Assembly: GCA_030587435.1 (NCBI GenBank)
Contig: JAUQZC010000107.1
Coordinates: 1 to 22,857, forward strand
From: Candidatus Baldrarchaeota archaeon
Lineage (GTDB): Archaea > Asgardarchaeota > Baldrarchaeia > Baldrarchaeales > DXJG01
Reading direction: 5' to 3'
DNA: 22,857 bases
The position numbers and the translations under genes were made by a program. Below are positions 14,570 to 22,857 of the stretch, one piece after another (positions within the stretch are counted from its first letter, which is position 1; each line of letters starts with the position of its first letter). The notes under the pieces are model-generated. The model searched no databases. It was not told where the DNA came from and worked only from the letters and a program-made list of their open reading frames with translations.

Positions 14570-15052
14570 GCTTACAGAGCACCAAATACCTATATTTTAA
14601 TACAGTAATTCTCGCAGCACTATATGGAATTGTTTCATATTACTCAAAATAAAACTCCATTTATTTTAATGGTAATTCCTTATAGGTTGCCTTTAACGCA
14701 AACCGTAGTCCTAGCTTTCTCTCGGATCATAACATTTCTAGCTTCTGAGTTCCTATCTAGAGGAATTTAAAAACCTGAAAATGAAAATAAACTCCTAATA
14801 GGTGTAATTTTTCCATTAATTCCCCCATGATAAGCATGTTAACGAACATTCTAGTTAGAATCCTTAGTGCCAAGAAAATCCCCCAGGAAAAGTTTGATTA
14901 CATCAACTTTTTTCATTTCATCAGAACTATGGGCATTATGGATATTAACATATGCAATAGGCTTAGCAAAAGACCTAAAACCCACCAAAGCGGCATTAAT
15001 ATCCCTAATAATGGGATATACAAACTTAGTATTACTGCATTTTCAAAAATAA
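14570..15052 (+). pseudogene. Frameshifted multi-pass membrane protein, Yip1-like
   Basis: Different plus-strand frames join into one hydrophobic protein: FNTVILAALYGIVSYYSK, then KTPFILMVIPYRLPLTQTVV and LAFSRIITFLASEFLSRG, then NKLLIGVIFPLIPP, then ISMLTNILVRILSAKK, then SSELWALWILTYAIGLAKDL and KPTKAALISLIMGYTNLVLL. The spacing of helices, the small-residue helix ITFLASEFL, the LIGVIFPLIPP helix and the closing WALWILTYAIG plus ALISLIMGYTN helices resemble archaeal Yip1-domain membrane proteins. At least three frameshifts or stops are needed, so the gene is dead. The two short open frames inside (14827-15060 and 14867-15052) are pieces of it, not separate genes. The family name is tentative; the membrane character is clear. 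Confidence 0.5.
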
Positions 15053-15132
15053 AGAACTAAAATCCCCAAAACCACTATAAAAAATAAAAATTCTTCTTCA
15101 AAAAGTGACAAATAAAAATAAAAAATTTAGAT

Positions 15133-17820
15133 TTAAGTTCTGCGTCTTAAAATGATATACACTACCATTGCCCCGATAAAAAGCCCTGAAGGACCAGCAA
15201 CAAGAAGACCAAAGTTCCTTCCAGCATTATATCCCTTACTACTTCCCGCTTGGTATCCTTCCTCGAAGCCAGTTGAATTCCCTTCATTAAAACCTGTTTC
15301 ATTCCCAGCCTCAAATCCCGCTTGGTATCCTTCCTCGAAGCCAACCTCATAAGGCTTAATAAACGAAACCTCAAAGCTCACCGTGCCCTCCCCTTCAAAT
15401 ATAAGGTACACCGTAGCATTTCTATCAGCAATGAAGTAGTATGAAACATTGTCGTAAGTCTGAGGAACTATAGTGGTTGCATACATACCGTACGGACCTC
15501 TGAATGGACAGTTCCCTTCACTATCAATAATAGTAATTTTTCCAGAAGTTAGATCGTATCCGTATTCGGGTTTAACAGTTATCACATAGGTGTAGTTTTC
15601 AATGATATCAAACTGGTAAACTTTAAAACTTTCCAGCGATACCTTTTCAACGGTTCCAAAGCTGTAAATAGCTGGTTTAGCTTCATCAACGCTTAATGCA
15701 ACCCTCGAAGTACCGTTAACCTCAGAACCAAAATACTCAGTTACAGTCACAAGGATATACACTGGACTATCAAAGACAGAGGGACATTGAAGAACAGCAG
15801 AGGTATTTACAGCTTCCGCATAGGGGCCATAATAATAATAGTAGTAAGAATACCATAAGTACCAGTTCTCAATGCTAGATGGAAGCACTACTATCTCCAC
15901 GTAACCACGTCTTACGTATTCCAGAGGTGTTGCATTGATTGTATAAACGGAACCACATTCAGTATCTAGTTTAAACACCCTGTAAACAGGTCCGACAGTG
16001 GTATTAGTGTTAAAAGTAATAGTACTGCCTGGAGTGATAGTTTCAACATCTCCAGTAACATTTAACGATAGTTTTACAGTTACATTTTCCGAAGGAGTCA
16101 GAGAATATCCACTCCAATCATACTCTGGCTCCACATAAACATAGAGAAAAACTAGACCCGCCGATGTAAATAAAGGCTCTGTTTGTAAAAGAGTTTCCGG
16201 TGTACCGTTTCTGTAAAATAGTCTTTCGCCAAATATGAAAGAGATAGGTTCTTTGAAATAAGTAGACCCCGTCAAATACCAACCATAAAACAAACCATAA
16301 TAGAATGGTAGAGATATTTCGACCACGTTTTTCCAATCTGTCTTCTCCTCGTAACTCATGTTTTCAGCAGGGTAATTTACCGTCAAATAAGTTACCGTCG
16401 AGCTAGGCCAGTAACCGTACTGCCATAAGCCAACAGGCTGCACATATGCTTGTACACTTACATTTCCGCCATCTGTTACGGAGATAGAAAGTTCGTGATA
16501 TTTATCTGGAGATAGTTGAACAACAGCGAACTGAGGTTGAAGATTTGATAAATTAAATTCTAAGAATGTTGAGGCTTCCCCGCTAAGTACTGGAGCATCA
16601 ATTTTTTCAACCGTAATATTTAGTAGAACATAACTTGCATTAAGAGCTTTGAATTTGCTGCTTGTAACACTAAAATAGTAGGTCTCTGGAAACAAGTAAA
16701 GTGTTCTTCCACTAGTGAGGTTAAGTATTCCAGCATCAGGAGGATAAATCCGAGAACCTAGAGAAAATTCAACATAGTACCCCATGTAGTAGTGGACACC
16801 ATGTTCTTTGTCAAATAGAAGTATGCTGCTAAACGGTTCAATATTTATTGAGTATGAAAACCATTCCAAAGATGAGTACACATCAGTAATATAACTATAT
16901 ACGTAAAACCATGTTTCCTGCGAGTCACCAAATATATTCACTATTTTTAATTCTGCATCGTATACGTGAACACCGTCTGAACCATTGTATACTAATGTTA
17001 GATTGTTTTCCCCATTTAGCACAACGTAACTTGGATCCACATCTAAAGTAAAGTACGAGTCTTCTGTAATCGTGCCTATACTAAAGTTATTTAGATACAC
17101 TGTCAAATTTTCGTTAGGATCAATCCAATCAGTATCTATTGTTAAAGTAGCACTTTCTATAAGTTTTGAAGGGTCTGATATGTTGTAATGAAGCTGCGCA
17201 TTTAAGGTTATATTGTAAACCCCTGCTTCCTCAACATCAAATCTATATATTTTGGTTTCTTCCTCTTCTGTCCAGTTAAAAGAGTTTAAACCCATGCTAA
17301 GCATTTCAAAGTCCCTTAGAGAAGTCTGTTTTTCAATTGTAAACTCCACTTCTACGGTTTCTTCCCCGTAGAGTGACCAGTACATGTCGATCATGAGCGT
17401 CCCCGTATTAATAAAGACGTATACTCTGTACATTGAATCCGTTTCTCCAGGGTACTCCATGTAAAAACTTTCATAATCTATCTCATCTTTAGTGCTTATG
17501 TTTCTGTCACAGAACGGCGAATAGACTTTGCCCGAAGAATAAATGGAGCACCAACCGTCAACCCAGCTTCCTCTTGTTAAATTTGCTGTCATGTTTAAGA
17601 AGTAGACACCCGGATCTGTTATCTCCAAAACATAATACTCTTCCCGGTAAGTTGCATTGAATGTTGCAGTTACTGTTTGATTTAGTGAAACTTCCATCAA
17701 CTTTATATCCTCTACACCTTCGTTAGGTAGTGAAGAAAACGTATATGCGTTCTTCGCCACGAAAATGCCGGTTAGAAACAGTAGAACTAGGATTATTGGA
17801 TAACACTTCTTGTTATCCAA
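15133..17820 (-). CDS. Large secreted, membrane-anchored surface glycoprotein with GX3-repeat stalk
   Basis: About 895 residues. The N-terminus, NKKCYPIILVLLFLTGIFVA, is a Sec signal peptide. The next 800 residues are beta-rich, Tyr/Ser/Thr-rich and hold about thirty N-x-S/T sites, as expected of an N-glycosylated archaeal envelope protein. There is a six-tyrosine run (SYYYYYYGP) in the middle. Near the C-terminus twelve four-residue units end in glycine without interruption (FEEG YQAG FEAG NETG FNEG and so on), followed by a single membrane helix (LLVAGPSGLFIGAMVVYIIL) and the stop-transfer RRRT. The product is a type I surface protein held on a short stalk. The start is TTG 17820, with GGAGG seven bases upstream; an in-frame TTG at 17838 lies upstream of that site and is unlikely. 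Ligand or partner is unknown. Confidence 0.85.
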   Translation of the reverse strand: MDNKKCYPIILVLLFLTGIFVAKNAYTFSSLPNEGVEDIKLMEVSLNQTVTATFNATYREEYYVLEITDPGVYFLNMTANLTRGSWVDGWCSIYSSGKVYSPFCDRNISTKDEIDYESFYMEYPGETDSMYRVYVFINTGTLMIDMYWSLYGEETVEVEFTIEKQTSLRDFEMLSMGLNSFNWTEEEETKIYRFDVEEAGVYNITLNAQLHYNISDPSKLIESATLTIDTDWIDPNENLTVYLNNFSIGTITEDSYFTLDVDPSYVVLNGENNLTLVYNGSDGVHVYDAELKIVNIFGDSQETWFYVYSYITDVYSSLEWFSYSINIEPFSSILLFDKEHGVHYYMGYYVEFSLGSRIYPPDAGILNLTSGRTLYLFPETYYFSVTSSKFKALNASYVLLNITVEKIDAPVLSGEASTFLEFNLSNLQPQFAVVQLSPDKYHELSISVTDGGNVSVQAYVQPVGLWQYGYWPSSTVTYLTVNYPAENMSYEEKTDWKNVVEISLPFYYGLFYGWYLTGSTYFKEPISFIFGERLFYRNGTPETLLQTEPLFTSAGLVFLYVYVEPEYDWSGYSLTPSENVTVKLSLNVTGDVETITPGSTITFNTNTTVGPVYRVFKLDTECGSVYTINATPLEYVRRGYVEIVVLPSSIENWYLWYSYYYYYYGPYAEAVNTSAVLQCPSVFDSPVYILVTVTEYFGSEVNGTSRVALSVDEAKPAIYSFGTVEKVSLESFKVYQFDIIENYTYVITVKPEYGYDLTSGKITIIDSEGNCPFRGPYGMYATTIVPQTYDNVSYYFIADRNATVYLIFEGEGTVSFEVSFIKPYEVGFEEGYQAGFEAGNETGFNEGNSTGFEEGYQAGSSKGYNAGRNFGLLVAGPSGLFIGAMVVYIILRRRT
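15245..15343 (-). repeat. 27-base exact direct repeat inside the GX3 stalk
   Basis: A 27-base sequence beginning CCCGCTTGGTATCCTTCC (plus strand) occurs at 15245-15271 and again, identical, at 15317-15343. The period of 72 bases equals 24 codons, or six GX3 units, so the stalk coding region looks built by recent duplication and could change length by recombination or slippage. Confidence 0.85.
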
Positions 17821-17876
17821 CTGCCTTCCTCCTACCAAAACTTTTATTGTACGTTAATATTTTGAAAAAAGGGTTA

Positions 17877-17890
17877 TATTTATACTTTTC
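17877..17890 (-). promoter_or_regulatory. BRE/TATA promoter of the surface protein gene
   Basis: On the minus strand GAAAAG (17885-17890) precedes TATAAATA (17877-17884), a near-consensus archaeal promoter. Initiation about 25 bases on (near 17852-17855) leaves a leader of about 33 bases that includes the GGAGGAAGG ribosome-binding site at 17824-17832 and supports the TTG start at 17820. Confidence 0.62.
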
Positions 17891-18070
17891 TTCTCTTTTG
17901 GTCTATCTCGTTAATATTATAATATTACTATACACTATGACTCATTCTTGTATGTGTGTTGTTGTTTTATCAGCTTCAGATATCCGTATTAGCATATAGA
18001 AACACGGTTATGGTATTTTTACTTCAAAATAGGATTGCGAAGTATCTACGGGAACCGTTAAAGAGTCTGA

Positions 18071-18084
18071 GAAAGACTTAAATT
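18071..18084 (+). promoter_or_regulatory. BRE/TATA-like promoter of the chelatase operon
   Basis: GAAAGA (18071-18076) followed by CTTAAATT (18077-18084) resembles a BRE/TATA pair; initiation near 18108 would give a leader of about 28 bases. GGAG at 18121-18124 lies about 11 bases before ATG 18136, a slightly long but usable ribosome-binding spacing. No cobalamin riboswitch-like structure was recognised between 17900 and 18135. Confidence 0.45.
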
Positions 18085-18135
18085 CTGTATAGTAACACTT
18101 TTTTTAAATTTGGTAATACTGGAGAGCGGCATCCT

Positions 18136-21100
18136 ATGGTTAGAATAACTATGGTTGGCTACCAATTTAGGCCTTCTCTTTTAGAAGCTGTCAAAAAGGT
18201 GAATAAGGTTACAAATAATGCTCTTAATTTCAAATTCTATAACACACATGACATTGATAAAGAACTAATTGATTTAGATCTCTTCGTTAAGGACCTCCGA
18301 GATTCTGATATAGTACTTATAGATGTTAGAGGCGGAGACACGTCAAGCAAGCTGATAGTTGACACCCTTAAAGATCTTCAAAACACGGTAGTTGTGTTTG
18401 TCGGCGGGTCTTCGGAAATAATTAATTTAACAAGAATGGGAAGCTTCTCCATACGAAAATTTTCTTCTCTAAGGGAAAAGCCGATACTTAGGAGGTTTAT
18501 TAGGAGAAGTGAAATGGATTACGGTAAACTGTTAAAAATGCGGGAAAGATTTGAAAAAATTGGATCCAAGTTTCCCGTAGGCATATTCAAACATGCTAGG
18601 AACTACGCTCTACTCCTTAAATATTATGAAAATCCATGTGTGGAAAACTATTATGGAATGTTTCTTTTACTTTTAAAAGAATATGGAAAAGTTAAAATCG
18701 ATGTTGAAATCCCGAAACCAAAAGTTTTGCCCAGCATGGGAATACAAAACTTTGAAACCGAAGAAATTTTTGAAGATCTTGACGAATATTTACGTCAATA
18801 TAGGTTTAAAGATAGACCTTTAATTGGAATACTTTTTTACGGTGGATACCATTACGATCAATCTTATCCCGCTGCAAAACTTCTTGCAGAAAAACTTGAA
18901 AAACTAGGATACGGAGTAATACCCGTATTTTGTTCAGATCTCAGATACTACCTTGCCATTGAAAAATTCTTCTTCAAAAACGGAAAACCAATAATAGAGG
19001 CTTTAGCAGACCTCCTATGGTTCAGATTTGCTGGAGGCCCCATTGGAGGAGACCACAAAATAACCCTCGAACTACTATCTAAACTCAATGTACCCATATT
19101 GCATGGAATCCACCTATCTTCTAGAACCGTCGATGAATGGAAGAATTCAAAAGACGGAATACCGCCTATCGAAACAGTTACAACCGTCATTTTACCTGAG
19201 CTTGACGGTAGAAACGAGCCCATAGTGACCCACGCCACCAAACACCGTTTTATGAACGGTTTAAAAATTGAGGAATACGTTGCAATCGAAGACCGCATAG
19301 AGAAAATGGCAAAAAAGCTTGCTAAATGGGTGAAACTCAGAAAAAAGAAGAACAGCGAGAAGAAAATAGCGATAATCCTGTACAACTATCCACCTGGGGA
19401 AGAAAACCTCGGGAAAGTCGCCTACTTGGATGCCTTTGAAAGTTTAGCCAAGCTTCTAAGGGCAATGAAAGAAAGAGGATACAAAATCACGTCTACACCT
19501 ACAGGTAAAGAACTAAAAGACATGCTTATCTCAAACGGCATTGTTAACTCCGGTGAATGGGTGTTAACCGCCGAAAACGTGGAGAAAATTCCAAAAATTG
19601 CTGTGGAAAAATATACCGTGTGGCTTAAAAGCACACCTAACAACGCAGTAAATAAAGTAGTTAAAGAGTGGGGGCCTCCACCTGGTCAAATAATGACCTA
19701 TGAAAATTCAATTTTGATTCCTGGAATCGTACTTGGAAACGTTTTCATTGGACTCCAACCTTCTAGAGGTGTACATGAAGACCCCACAAAAATATATCAT
19801 GATAAGGATTTACCACCGCATCACCAATACATTGCTTTTTACAAGTGGATTAAACACGAGTTTAAAGCTGATGCAATTATTCACCTCGGAACACATGGAA
19901 CATTAGAGTTCTTACCAGGTAAAGAAGTCGGCTTATCAAATGAATGTTTCCCAGATATTCTTATAGATGATCTTCCAAACATCTACATTTACCACGCTGT
20001 TAACTCCTCTGAGTCTTCTATTGCAAAGAGAAGAAGCTATGCGGTAATAGTTAACCATGCAAGTCCCCCCTTTACCATCAGCGAGTTGCACGGCGACTTT
20101 CATGAAATTGAACGTTTAATCATGGAGTATTTTGACATTAAACAATATGATGAGGATAAAGCTGAAAAAACAGCGGAAAAAATAGTGAAGAAAGCTAAAA
20201 AATACAATTTAGGGGAAACCGTCGAAGAAATTTACGATAGAATTCAAGAATACAAGCGTTCACTTATTCCCAAAGGACTTCACATACTTGGAAACATATT
20301 ATCATCAAACAATATTTTAGATTACTTGGTCTTCCTAGCAAGATACGATAGAGGGAAAATCAAAAGCATCCACAGAATCCTTAGTGAAGCCCGTGGACTA
20401 AACTATGATGAAATTTTAGCAAAACCACACAAAAGAGCCTCCAATGGAAAGCTGTATTCGGAAATTCTATCCGAAATTGAAAAAGAAGTCAAAGAGATCA
20501 TAAAAAGATGTGTGATTGAAAATAACCCAGTAAACATTCTAGACTTAAAAGTTAATAGAAGAGAGCTAGAAGAAACAATAAGCTTTCTGCGAGGAATTTA
20601 TGAGAGAATTTTAAAATCCGACGAAATAAACTCTGTTTTAAACGCGTTAGAAGGAAAATTTATCCAACCGGGTCCAGGTGGAGACTTCATTAGAACCCCT
20701 GAAATTTTCCCAACAGGGAGAAACACCTACCAACTCGATCCAACTAATATACCAACTGAAATCGCCATGGAACGAGGAGAAAAAATAGCAGAAGAATACT
20801 TAGAGAAATTTTACAAGAAACACGGCAGATATCCTAAAACAGTAAGCGTCGTTCTCTGGGCTTTTGAAACCATGAAAACAGGAGGAGAAACAATAGCTGC
20901 AATATTCAGACTTCTAGGAGTAAAACCAATATGGAAAAGCATCTACATAAGAGACCTCGAGATAATACCGCTTTCACAGCTAAACAGACCTAGAATAGAC
21001 GTAGTTGTAACAATTTGCGGAATCTTTAGAGACACATTTTACAACATTGTTGAACTCCTCGACAAAGCTTTTAGAAAAGTAGCCAGTCTCGACGAACCAC

Positions 21101-21900
21101 CAGAATTAAACTACATAAAAGCGAACGTAATGGAAGCATCAAAGAAATACGGCGAAACATCCCTATTCAGAATCTTCGGACCGCCGGAAGGACAATATGC
21201 TACAAGCCTAACATCTCTAATTGAAAGCTCCGAGTGGAAAAGCGAGGCAGACTTGATTCAAGCCTATTTAGAGAGCATGAAATTCGCATATGGAGAAAAA
21301 AGTAGAAACGTTGAGGCAAAAGAACTATTCAACTTCATGCTTTCCAGCGTAGATGTGGTCACACAGATCAGAGACACCGTAGAATACGAAATTACTGACT
21401 TAGACCATTACTATGAATTCCTCGGCGGATTAACTAAAACTGTTGAAAAAACCAAGGGCAGTAAACCTTTAGTTCTCGTTGCAGACACAACAAGGGAAAA
21501 AATTAAAGTTGAAAACGCGGAGGACGCGGTGAAAAGAGGAGTAGTAACCCGAATTATTAATCCTAAATGGTTAGACTCTATGCTTGACCACGGCTATAAC
21601 GGCGCAACGAAAATCGCGGATAGAGTTGAATACATGCTCGGCTTAGCTGCAACACTTGGCGGAATTCAAGACTGGATGTGGAACAAAGTAGCAGAAAACA
21701 TAGTATTCAACAAAGAGAGATCAGAAAAAATTAAGAAGGAAAATCCATGGGCTCTTCGAAAAGTTATAAGCAGATTACTTGAAGCCGAGAAAAGAGGCTA
21801 TTGGAAAGCTGATAAAGAAACCTTAGAAAAACTAGAGGAAGAATACCTCCGACTGGAAGATATTCTCGAAGAAAGCACATATGTTAAGGGTGGAGGATGA
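18136..21900 (+). CDS. cobN: CobN/BchH-type metal chelatase large subunit
   Basis: A 1254-residue protein, the usual length of archaeal CobN-like subunits. The N-terminal 150 residues form a Rossmann-like lobe. The central CobN/Mg-chelatase core includes [20 protein letters not shown] (about 235-254), [20 protein letters not shown] (about 540-560), the histidine-rich [20 protein letters not shown] (about 580-600) and [15 protein letters not shown]. The C-terminal part has [20 protein letters not shown] (about 846-866) and [20 protein letters not shown] (about 905-925), and ends with typical [20 protein letters not shown]. The product binds the tetrapyrrole and inserts the metal while AAA+ partners hydrolyse ATP. 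Its stop overlaps the ChlI-like start (ATGA), showing translational coupling. CobN (cobalt, cobalamin) is likelier than BchH in a non-photosynthetic archaeon, but the metal and substrate are not proven by sequence. Confidence 0.9.
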   Translation: MVRITMVGYQFRPSLLEAVKKVNKVTNNALNFKFYNTHDIDKELIDLDLFVKDLRDSDIVLIDVRGGDTSSKLIVDTLKDLQNTVVVFVGGSSEIINLTRMGSFSIRKFSSLREKPILRRFIRRSEMDYGKLLKMRERFEKIGSKFPVGIFKHARNYALLLKYYENPCVENYYGMFLLLLKEYGKVKIDVEIPKPKVLPSMGIQNFETEEIFEDLDEYLRQYRFKDRPLIGILFYGGYHYDQSYPAAKLLAEKLEKLGYGVIPVFCSDLRYYLAIEKFFFKNGKPIIEALADLLWFRFAGGPIGGDHKITLELLSKLNVPILHGIHLSSRTVDEWKNSKDGIPPIETVTTVILPELDGRNEPIVTHATKHRFMNGLKIEEYVAIEDRIEKMAKKLAKWVKLRKKKNSEKKIAIILYNYPPGEENLGKVAYLDAFESLAKLLRAMKERGYKITSTPTGKELKDMLISNGIVNSGEWVLTAENVEKIPKIAVEKYTVWLKSTPNNAVNKVVKEWGPPPGQIMTYENSILIPGIVLGNVFIGLQPSRGVHEDPTKIYHDKDLPPHHQYIAFYKWIKHEFKADAIIHLGTHGTLEFLPGKEVGLSNECFPDILIDDLPNIYIYHAVNSSESSIAKRRSYAVIVNHASPPFTISELHGDFHEIERLIMEYFDIKQYDEDKAEKTAEKIVKKAKKYNLGETVEEIYDRIQEYKRSLIPKGLHILGNILSSNNILDYLVFLARYDRGKIKSIHRILSEARGLNYDEILAKPHKRASNGKLYSEILSEIEKEVKEIIKRCVIENNPVNILDLKVNRRELEETISFLRGIYERILKSDEINSVLNALEGKFIQPGPGGDFIRTPEIFPTGRNTYQLDPTNIPTEIAMERGEKIAEEYLEKFYKKHGRYPKTVSVVLWAFETMKTGGETIAAIFRLLGVKPIWKSIYIRDLEIIPLSQLNRPRIDVVVTICGIFRDTFYNIVELLDKAFRKVASLDEPPELNYIKANVMEASKKYGETSLFRIFGPPEGQYATSLTSLIESSEWKSEADLIQAYLESMKFAYGEKSRNVEAKELFNFMLSSVDVVTQIRDTVEYEITDLDHYYEFLGGLTKTVEKTKGSKPLVLVADTTREKIKVENAEDAVKRGVVTRIINPKWLDSMLDHGYNGATKIADRVEYMLGLAATLGGIQDWMWNKVAENIVFNKERSEKIKKENPWALRKVISRLLEAEKRGYWKADKETLEKLEEEYLRLEDILEESTYVKGGG

Positions 21901-22857
21901 TCGAGTTGCCGCACCATATTCGTTTCGTGTTTCCATTTTCGGCCATAATCGGCCAGGAAAAAATGAAAAAAGCGTTGTTACTTAATGCTATTAATCCTAG
22001 GATTGGCGGTGTTCTAATTCGTGGGCAAAAGGGCACAGGAAAATCTACAGCGGTCAGAGCCTTGGCAGACCTTCTCCCAGAAATAAAGGTAGTTAATGGT
22101 TGCCCTTTCAATTGTAATCCAGACAACCCGCTTGAGATGTGCGACATATGTTATGAGCGATATGAAAGAGGTGAAAAGCTGCCATTTATAAGAAGAAAAG
22201 TGAGGATCGTAAATTTACCGTTAAACGCCACCGTAGACAGGGTTGCCGGAACACTAGACATAAAAAGAGCGATAAAAGAAGGAATAAAAGCTCTTGAACC
22301 AGGACTGTTAGCAGAAGCAAACCGAGGCATCCTATATATTGACGAAGTCAACCTTTTGGATGATTATGTAGCAGATATACTACTTGATGCAGCTGCCAGC
22401 GGCGTAAACATTGTTGAACGAGAAGGCATATCTGTATCGCATCCTGCACGCTTCATATTAATAGGTACCATGAACCCTGAAGAAGGCGAACTAAGACCCC
22501 AACTACTTGATAGATTTGGGCTTCAAGTTGAAGTCCAACCAATAACCGACCCAAAACTACAAGTGGAAATCGTTAGAAGAGTTGAAGAATTTGAAACAGA
22601 TCCTCTCAACTTTATTAAAAAATTTGAAAAAGAACAAAAAGAACTGAAAAGCAGAATAGCAAAGGCACGTCAACTTCTTCCAAACGTTCAAATAAGTGAT
22701 ACACTTCTCCACAACATAGCAGAAATATGTGCTCAATTCGCTGTCAGTAATAGAGCTATAATTGTCATTACAAAAACAGCTAAAACGATAGCCGCTTTCA
22801 ACGGAAGAACAAAGGTAACTAAGAAAGATGTGCTGGAAGCAATGGAACTTGCATTAC
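21897..22857 (+). CDS. ChlI/BchI-type AAA+ ATPase subunit of metal chelatase (3'-partial)
   Basis: The frame is open from ATG 21897 to the window end (320 codons), so the protein continues beyond the edge. Its ATG overlaps the CobN stop as ATGA, with GGAGG directly upstream. AAA+ motifs are complete: Walker [10 protein letters not shown] (43-51), Walker [11 protein letters not shown] (145-154), and sensor/arginine region [20 protein letters not shown] (190-209). Four cysteines at 69, 73, 82 and 85 lie in an insert after the first strand ([20 protein letters not shown]) that could bind zinc, as in several archaeal ChlI homologues. It would form the ATPase ring powering the CobN-like subunit. 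A fused or separate ChlD-like integrin-I domain may follow outside the window. Confidence 0.92.
   Translation, partial: MIELPHHIRFVFPFSAIIGQEKMKKALLLNAINPRIGGVLIRGQKGTGKSTAVRALADLLPEIKVVNGCPFNCNPDNPLEMCDICYERYERGEKLPFIRRKVRIVNLPLNATVDRVAGTLDIKRAIKEGIKALEPGLLAEANRGILYIDEVNLLDDYVADILLDAAASGVNIVEREGISVSHPARFILIGTMNPEEGELRPQLLDRFGLQVEVQPITDPKLQVEIVRRVEEFETDPLNFIKKFEKEQKELKSRIAKARQLLPNVQISDTLLHNIAEICAQFAVSNRAIIVITKTAKTIAAFNGRTKVTKKDVLEAMELAL

Noticed and set aside
14827..15060. Two short plus-strand genes before the surface protein
   Set aside because: They are fragments, in different frames, of one decayed membrane protein rather than separate genes.
17839..18135. Possible cobalamin riboswitch upstream of the CobN-like gene
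   Set aside because: No B12-box-like or multi-helix structure was recognised; only a TATA-like element and a weak ribosome-binding site.
1..22857. CRISPR arrays, tRNA or rRNA genes and insertion sequences
   Set aside because: No regularly spaced repeats, cloverleaf-like segments, conserved rRNA stretches, transposase frames or terminal inverted repeats were seen.

Overview
The window is AT-rich archaeal DNA. Protein families typical of archaea (thiolase plus DUF35 zinc-ribbon protein, stand-alone ADP-forming acyl-CoA synthetase alpha chain, DUF1847, HEPN and TumE-like toxin-antitoxin genes, CobN plus ChlI-type chelatase) occur beside BRE/TATA-like promoters at about the expected distance from starts. 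Several genes have strong Shine-Dalgarno sequences, and a few appear to start with TTG. A Thermoproteota-type archaeon, for example a Bathyarchaeia relative, would fit, but the sequence alone does not fix the lineage.

Layout. 1-2.5 kb: two overlapping HEPN-type ORFs, a decayed maleate isomerase/Asp-Glu racemase remnant, and an unidentified 302-residue protein. 2.5-3.0 kb: a small antitoxin-like gene followed by a broken toxin-like frame. 3.0-5.4 kb (minus strand): an HhH-GPD iron-sulfur protein, then a ChrB-domain protein closely coupled to an MFS transporter. 6.0-6.65 kb: a DUF1847 gene interrupted by two single-base frameshifts. 6.9-12.6 kb: an acyl-CoA metabolism cluster with thiolase and DUF35 partner, 3-hydroxyacyl-CoA dehydrogenase and enoyl-CoA hydratase (plus strand), then SCP2-domain protein and ADP-forming acyl-CoA synthetase alpha chain (minus strand). 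12.8-13.9 kb: a DUF389 membrane protein. 14.2-15.05 kb: gene debris, including a frameshifted multi-pass membrane protein. 15.1-17.8 kb: a large, heavily glycosylatable surface protein with a GX3-repeat stalk and a C-terminal membrane anchor. 18.1 kb to the right edge: a CobN/BchH-type chelatase large subunit, translationally coupled to a ChlI/BchI-type AAA+ ATPase cut by the window end.

How the genes work together. Hydratase, hydroxyacyl-CoA dehydrogenase and thiolase form the last three steps of a beta-oxidation-type spiral (or its reverse). The synthetase could connect acyl-CoA to acid plus ATP, and the SCP2 protein may bind lipid or acyl-CoA. No acyl-CoA dehydrogenase, electron-transfer flavoprotein or HMG-CoA synthase is present in the window. 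CobN and ChlI are two parts of an ATP-dependent metal chelatase for a cobalamin-type or related tetrapyrrole; a ChlD-like third subunit would be expected just past the edge.

The most notable points are the 12-unit GX3 stalk of the surface protein, the HhH-GPD protein lacking both catalytic residues, the ChrB-MFS pair without ChrA, and an unusual density of broken genes. Part of that density could be assembly error, since the DUF1847 gene is intact apart from two one-base indels. I did not find a convincing wholly new system.
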